In this document: in pieces, positions 5,491 to 9,107 of the stretch | How positions within the stretch are numbered: the first letter of the stretch is position 1 | How the letters are laid out: every line of letters starts with the position of its first letter | Assembly (NCBI GenBank): GCA_949440065.1 | Contig: CASRZP010000055.1 | Location: 1-9,107 of the forward strand | Source: an uncultured Bacilli bacterium | Lineage (GTDB): Bacteria > Bacillota_I > Bacilli_A > RF39 > UBA660 | Length of the DNA: 9,107 nucleotides | Direction: 5' to 3' | Translations under genes and position numbers: made by a program | The notes under the pieces: model-generated | The model's database searches: none | What the model was told of the DNA's origin: nothing | Seen by the model: only the letters and a program-made list of their open reading frames with translations

Positions 5491-6434
5491 ATGAAGAAGA
5501 AAATTGTATTATTTGAAAACCAAGAAGTGAAACTTGAAGTAAATATGAAAGATGAAACGGTATGGTTATCTTTAGAACAAATGGCTAAACTATTTGATAG
5601 AGATAAATCTGTTATTTCTAGGCATATTAAAAATGCTTTAGAAGAAGAATTAGATAATTCAGTTATTGCAAATTTTGCAACAACTGCAAAAGATGGTAAA
5701 ACATATCAAGTGGATTACTATAATTTAGATATGATAATCAGTGTGGGTTACCGTGTTAAATCACACAACGGAATTATTTTCCGTAAATGGGCAAATAAAA
5801 TTTTAAAAGATTATATGATTAAAGGCTATGCAGTTAACCAAAAGAGGTTAGAATATCTCGAAAAAACAATTAAACTAATAGATATTGCAGGAAGAATTGA
5901 TACTGATTTAAAAGGAAGCGAAGCCCAAGATATCATCAAAGTTATCAATACTTATTCAAGTGCCTTAAATTTACTTGATGATTATGATCATAAAAGAATA
6001 GCTAAACCTCACGGAACTACTAACAATGATAAAATAACTTACAAAGAATGTATGAATATTATTAATCAACTAAAGTTTGATCGTGATAGTGATTTATTTG
6101 CTCTTGAAAAGGATAAAGGTTTACAATCTATTATAGGTACAATTTATCAAACTTTTGATGGAAAAGGTTATATTCTACCATAGAAGAAAAGGCTGCTAAT
6201 TTTTTGTATCTAATAACGAAAAATCATACCTTTATCGATGGTAATAAACGAATAGCAGCTACCCTATTTATCTATTTTTTGAAATTTTATCGTATCCTTT
6301 ATCAAGATAATAAACAAGTCATTGATAATCATACACTTGTTGCCATCACGCTATTGATTGCTCAATCTCATCCTAAAGAAAAAGATATACTTATAGATTT
6401 AGTTATGAACTTTTTAAGAAACGATAAATCATAA
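5491..6434 (+). pseudogene. RhuM-type protein with Fic/Doc-like C-terminal domain, split by a frameshift near 6168
   Basis: Two frames make one RhuM-family protein. The first (5491-6183, 230 codons) has the family run VWLSLEQMAKLFDRDKSVI (residues 24-42; a helix-turn-helix-like DNA-binding segment), FYNLD-like YYNLDMIISVGYRVKS (76-91), then a helical linker, and ends prematurely after IYQTFDGKGYILP. The second resumes at about 6177 with TIEEKAANFLYLITKNH and contains the Fic/Doc motif HTFIDGNKR (6225-6251), to TAA at 6432-6434. Adding one T to the TT at 6168-6169 restores GLYSTIEEKAANFLY, as in intact relatives. Intact RhuM proteins are about 330 residues. They were named as putative virulence proteins of Salmonella pathogenicity island 3 and are common accessory genes; a toxin-like or nucleotide-transfer role for the Fic part is inference. 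AAAGGA (5474-5479) is a distant ribosome binding site. The lesion could be real or a homopolymer sequencing error. Confidence 0.87.
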
Positions 6435-6467
6435 AATAAATATAATAAATACACAACTCCTAACGTT

Positions 6468-6497
6468 AAAAGAAAAAAGCTAAACTAAAAGTTAGCT
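6468..6497 (-). terminator. Intrinsic terminator of the yvcK-whiA operon
   Basis: On the minus strand AGCTAAC (6497-6491), loop TTTTA, and GTTTAGCT (6485-6478) form a stem of seven pairs with one bulged base, directly followed by TTTTTTCTTTT. It lies about 34 bases after the whiA stop. The rhuM-like gene ends convergently at 6434 on the other side. Confidence 0.8.
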
Positions 6498-6530
6498 AAA
6501 AACACAAAAGAATTTATCAAAAAAGCAAAA

Positions 6531-7457
6531 TTAGTCTTTGCTTTCTAAACGTAGAGCAATTTCTTTAATTTTACGAAAACGATGATTTAGTCCTGATTTG
6601 GTAATTTTTTTTCCTGTTTCCATGGTAATAATTTCGCTTAATTCTTGTAAAGAAGTTTCTGGATATTTTTCACGGTACACTAGAGCTTCTTTTATTTTAT
6701 CGTCTAATTGCAAAGTATCAATATGATTTTTTATGGTTTCTATATAATGTAATTGCATTTGTGCTGTTTCTACAATTTTATCTATGTTTGCTTGTTCACA
6801 ATTGTTTAATCGATTAGTAATATTTTTATGATTTCTTACAATTCGTACATTTTCAAAATAAAGTACCGCATTACTAGCAGAAAGAATTTTTAGAAAATCA
6901 CTAATTTTATCGGCTTCTTTTAAGTAAACCATGTAACCTTTATCACGATTTAGAAGTTTAGCATTTAAATCGAATTGATTTAATAATCGTTGAACGACAA
7001 TGGCTTCTTTTGGATAATCTAGAAGGATTTCCATGTGATACTGCGAAGTCTTTGGATCATTTACGCTTCCCTTAGTTAAAAATACACCTCGAAGATAGGA
7101 GCGAATATCATCATCGGTACTAATTAAGTATTCTTTTGGACTTTCTAAGTGTTGATTATCTTTATCAACTACTCCTAAGTCTTCTAAGATAAAATTTTTC
7201 TTATCTTTAGGAATCTTAATTAAATAAACAGGACTTTTTTTCGATGATGTGGTTTTACTAATAATTTCAGCACTAATTCCATATAATTCTTTCATCATAA
7301 GATAGATTCTTCTAGCAATCAGTACATTTTCTGTTACAAGCATATCTAGCTCTAGGTTAATATTATTGCGAATAAAACCTGATAGCTCACTAATTTTACT
7401 AGACCTGATGGTATCTAGTTTAGCAATTTCATTTTTGATAACTGTGGTAAATGACAT
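6531..7457 (-). CDS. whiA: DNA-binding protein WhiA
   Basis: WhiA combines an N-terminal degenerate LAGLIDADG homing-endonuclease-like fold with a C-terminal helix-turn-helix. It binds DNA; in Streptomyces it controls sporulation genes, while in Bacillus subtilis it influences cell division and chromosome segregation. This copy has the normal length of 308 residues. The second LAGLIDADG-like half contains RGVFLTKGSVNDP (123-135), the linker has RNHKNITNRLNNCEQANIDK (208-227), and the C-terminal part has LQELSE and ITKSGLNHRFRKIKEIA (285-301), the conserved WhiA helix-turn-helix. ATG 7457 follows the yvcK stop with no gap, and its Shine-Dalgarno (GAGGG) lies inside the end of yvcK, so the two are translationally coupled. 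The operon ends at the terminator 6468-6497. Confidence 0.95.
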   Translation of the reverse strand: MSFTTVIKNEIAKLDTIRSSKISELSGFIRNNINLELDMLVTENVLIARRIYLMMKELYGISAEIISKTTSSKKSPVYLIKIPKDKKNFILEDLGVVDKDNQHLESPKEYLISTDDDIRSYLRGVFLTKGSVNDPKTSQYHMEILLDYPKEAIVVQRLLNQFDLNAKLLNRDKGYMVYLKEADKISDFLKILSASNAVLYFENVRIVRNHKNITNRLNNCEQANIDKIVETAQMQLHYIETIKNHIDTLQLDDKIKEALVYREKYPETSLQELSEIITMETGKKITKSGLNHRFRKIKEIALRLESKD

Positions 7458-8417
7458 TTAGTCCCTCATTAAATAAGAGAAAATAAGAGAACTTAACTTT
7501 AAGCTATCGTGACGTAAAGCACCATCAATTACTTTTAATAAATCACTTTCAATTAATTCAATATTCATTTTTTCTAAATTTTCATAATCAATATATACAG
7601 GATCTTTTTGTTCTTCTGTTTCATATTTTTTAGCAATTTCTTTTTCTATTTTTGTATTGCTTGCAATAACGACATCAATGGCATGAAATCCTAGATAATC
7701 ATTAAGTAATTTTACATGATCACTAACACCAAAGCCATCGGTTTCTCCAGGTTGAGTCATCGCATTACATAAATACATTAACTTAGCATGACTTTTGGCT
7801 TTTTTTATCGCTTGTTTTACTTTTTTACAAATAATATTGGGAAGAATACTTGTATAAATACTACCCATGCTAATAATAATCAAATCAGCTTCATTAATGG
7901 CATCAAGAACTTCTTCTAGTACATGAGGCTCTTTTTCGTAAAAGATTTTTTTGAATTTGCGATGAGATTTAGTAATTTGTTCTTCTCCTTTAATTATAGT
8001 CCCATCAAGGCATTCACCTACAAGGTTTAAATTTCTATCTTCCGAAATAGGAAGTACTGTGTGTTTTACATCTAAAAGTTTACTTAATGATGCGATGGAA
8101 TCTTTCAAGCTTCCCGTAATATCTAGCATTGCTGTTAAAATTAAATTTCCAACGGCATGACCATTTAAGTCGCTAGAAGTTTCAAAACGGTATGCTATCA
8201 TTTTTTTAATGGGATCATCAATTTCGGATAGACTAGTAATGACTTTACGAATATCTCCTACTGCTGGAGTATTAAATTCTCTACGTAATGCACCAGTTGA
8301 TCGTCCATTATCAGACACTGTAATTACAGAAGTTATTTCAACAGGAAAATCTTTTAGACCACTTAGCAAATAAGATAGTCCTGTCCCCCCTCCTAAGACA
8401 ACGATTTTTTTATACAT
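7458..8417 (-). CDS. yvcK: Gluconeogenesis/cell-wall precursor factor GlmR (YvcK, CofD-like)
   Basis: YvcK/GlmR is a cytoplasmic protein with a CofD-like fold that binds UDP-sugars; in Bacillus it binds UDP-GlcNAc and stimulates GlmS, channelling carbon into cell-wall precursors, and is needed for growth on gluconeogenic carbon. This 319-residue copy has the family motifs in order: GGGTG (9-13), VSDNGRSTG (34-42), PAVGDIRK (51-58), GHAVGN (86-91), GSIYTSILPN (185-194) and NAMTQPGETDGF (218-229). Length is normal. ATG 8417 follows GGTGAT with a spacing of 5 bases. It is first in an operon with whiA. In many Firmicutes rapZ (yvcJ) lies directly upstream; here a BspA-like gene is there instead. 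Function is assigned by family. Confidence 0.95.
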   Translation of the reverse strand: MYKKIVVLGGGTGLSYLLSGLKDFPVEITSVITVSDNGRSTGALRREFNTPAVGDIRKVITSLSEIDDPIKKMIAYRFETSSDLNGHAVGNLILTAMLDITGSLKDSIASLSKLLDVKHTVLPISEDRNLNLVGECLDGTIIKGEEQITKSHRKFKKIFYEKEPHVLEEVLDAINEADLIIISMGSIYTSILPNIICKKVKQAIKKAKSHAKLMYLCNAMTQPGETDGFGVSDHVKLLNDYLGFHAIDVVIASNTKIEKEIAKKYETEEQKDPVYIDYENLEKMNIELIESDLLKVIDGALRHDSLKLSSLIFSYLMRD

Positions 8418-8434
8418 TTTTCATCACCACTAAT

Positions 8435-8463
8435 ATTATACTATATAGATAAAATTATGACGA
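8435..8463 (-). promoter_or_regulatory. Likely promoter of the yvcK-whiA operon
   Basis: Minus-strand TCGTCA (8463-8458, 4 of 6 to TTGACA) lies 17 bases before a perfect TATAAT (8440-8435). The predicted start near 8428 coincides with the beginning of the Shine-Dalgarno GGTGAT, leaving a leader of about 11 bases. The near-palindrome at 8461-8473 overlaps its -35. Confidence 0.55.
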
Positions 8464-8473
8464 CAAAATTTGT
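8461..8473. promoter_or_regulatory. Palindromic 13-bp motif, possible operator (copy 2)
   Basis: CGACAAAATTTGT contains the perfect odd palindrome ACAAAATTTGT (8463-8473) and differs from the copy at 4552-4564 by one base. It overlaps the -35 of the yvcK promoter by three bases, a position suited to repression. No known regulator consensus is recognised. Confidence 0.35.
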
Positions 8474-8501
8474 TAAGAAACCTAGGAAATTTATTTAACA
8501 A
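8470..8501 (-). terminator. Inverted repeat between the BspA-like gene and yvcK, weak terminator candidate
   Basis: TTGTTAA (8470-8476) and TTAACAA (8495-8501) are reverse complements, with a possible inner AAA/TTT pairing and CCTAGG at the centre. On the minus strand it follows the BspA stop by about 21 bases and is followed by ATTTTG, a poor T-tract. The half-sites resemble Rex half-sites, but the 18-base spacing does not fit Rex. Confidence 0.3.
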
Positions 8502-8522
8502 TATCTTATTATTTTTCAAAAA

Positions 8523-9107
8523 CTAACTAGCAGAAATGATAACACTTCCAACAGAACCTGTTACAAAAGTTGTGTCACTTGTCCCAGTAATAATAGAATT
8601 CCAATCAAAAGCTTTTCCTGTTTTGTTAATGATTCGTTCTAAGGAAAAAGTTCTATCCAATGCATTTTCTTCAATAGATGTTACTGTTTCAGGAATTGTT
8701 AAAGAAATCATTTTCTTTGCAAGAGCAAAAGCAGATTCTTTGATAGTTACTACAGAATTGGGAACAGTTACCTCTTGGGCATTTCCACCATAACTAACTA
8801 GGGTTGTATAATCTTTGCTCCCATCAGCATTTCTTTGATAAATAAAAGCTTGCTGTTCAGGTAATTGATTGTTATTAAAAGCAAAATTTCCTATATGAGT
8901 TATACTATTGGGAAGGGTTATACTCGTTAGCTGATTAATAGCAAATGCTCCTTCTCCTATATAAGTTACACTATTTGGTATAATAACACTTGTTAATTGA
9001 TTCCCATTAAATACATTATCATCAATATAGAGTACTCCATTGGGTATTACTACAGATGTTAAGCCTTTATTTTGAAAAGGACCCATGACAATTAATGCTC
9101 TACTAAC
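8523..9107 (-). CDS. BspA-like leucine-rich repeat protein, C-terminal part (runs off right edge)
   Basis: This is the last 194 codons of a surface-type repeat protein; its beginning lies beyond the right edge. Three perfect-length 22-residue repeats (residues 16-81 of the visible part) follow the plan LTSVxIPNxV then IGxxAFxxNQ. A 30-residue insert (82-111) contains FIYQRNADGSKDY and LVSYGG, two further repeats follow (112-155), and the tail reads LERIINKTGKAFDWNSIITG before ending SVIISAS. This is the LRR_5/BspA type, generally exported and linked to adhesion in gut and oral bacteria. There is no LPXTG or membrane anchor at the C-terminus, so any anchoring must lie upstream. An ATG at 9086 has no ribosome binding site and the frame stays open through the window end, so it is treated as internal. 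The signal peptide cannot be seen. Confidence 0.85.
   Translation of the reverse strand, partial: VSRALIVMGPFQNKGLTSVVIPNGVLYIDDNVFNGNQLTSVIIPNSVTYIGEGAFAINQLTSITLPNSITHIGNFAFNNNQLPEQQAFIYQRNADGSKDYTTLVSYGGNAQEVTVPNSVVTIKESAFALAKKMISLTIPETVTSIEENALDRTFSLERIINKTGKAFDWNSIITGTSDTTFVTGSVGSVIISAS

Noticed and set aside
8470..8501. Rex binding site
   Set aside because: The TTGTTAA and TTAACAA halves match Rex half-sites, but 18 bases separate them instead of about 4.
8536..8793. Plus-strand open frame opposite the BspA-like gene
   Set aside because: It is the mirror of the repeat-protein coding sequence, with no ribosome binding site or recognisable protein.
1..9107. tRNA, rRNA, CRISPR array, insertion sequence or attachment site
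   Set aside because: No cloverleaf-like conserved arms, regularly spaced direct repeats, transposase-like proteins or terminal inverted repeats were seen in any gap.

Overview
The window is AT-rich DNA from a low-GC Gram-positive bacterium, most likely a gut-type Bacilli/Erysipelotrichia-like Firmicute. This rests on the ClpP, GlmR(YvcK)-WhiA and TGS-nucleoside-kinase proteins, strong AGGAGG-type ribosome binding sites, TATAAT promoters and a BspA-type leucine-rich repeat protein. Tryptophan is encoded by TGG and the intact genes end in TAA or TAG, so the standard bacterial code fits. No RNA gene, CRISPR array or insertion sequence was seen.

Left third (1-1786): an accessory-looking strip. 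It has the start of an AAA_14-type ATPase (minus, running off the left edge), a GyrI-like ligand-binding protein gene broken by a frameshift near 910-916, a stretch that may be a decayed membrane-protein remnant (about 1129-1315), and a small intact cysteine-rich DUF3795 gene. A hairpin terminator at 1745-1774 separates this strip from the next operon.

Middle (1787-5205): housekeeping genes. A two-gene minus-strand operon encodes a TGS/uridine-kinase-like nucleoside kinase followed by glyceraldehyde-3-phosphate dehydrogenase. It is divergent from clpP, and the region of about 100 bp between them holds both promoters.

Right (5206-9107): a RhuM-type gene (DNA-binding-like N-terminal part plus a Fic/Doc-type domain) sits between clpP and the convergent yvcK-whiA operon. 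It is split by what looks like loss of one T at about 6168, just before the Fic motif. The yvcK-whiA pair has a zero-base junction (TAA then ATG) and ends in a strong minus-strand terminator at 6468-6497. Upstream of yvcK, where rapZ often lies in Firmicutes, is the 3' end of a BspA-like repeat protein.

The most useful signals not explained by genes are these: two accessory genes each broken by one recent-looking frameshift; a 13-bp near-palindrome (CGACAAAATYTGT) next to the -35 of both the kinase-gap operon and yvcK; and a matching -10-to-ATG layout at clpP and yvcK that predicts leaders of only about 11 bases. I see no convincing new multi-gene system. The regulatory motif and the decaying RhuM locus are the items most worth checking.
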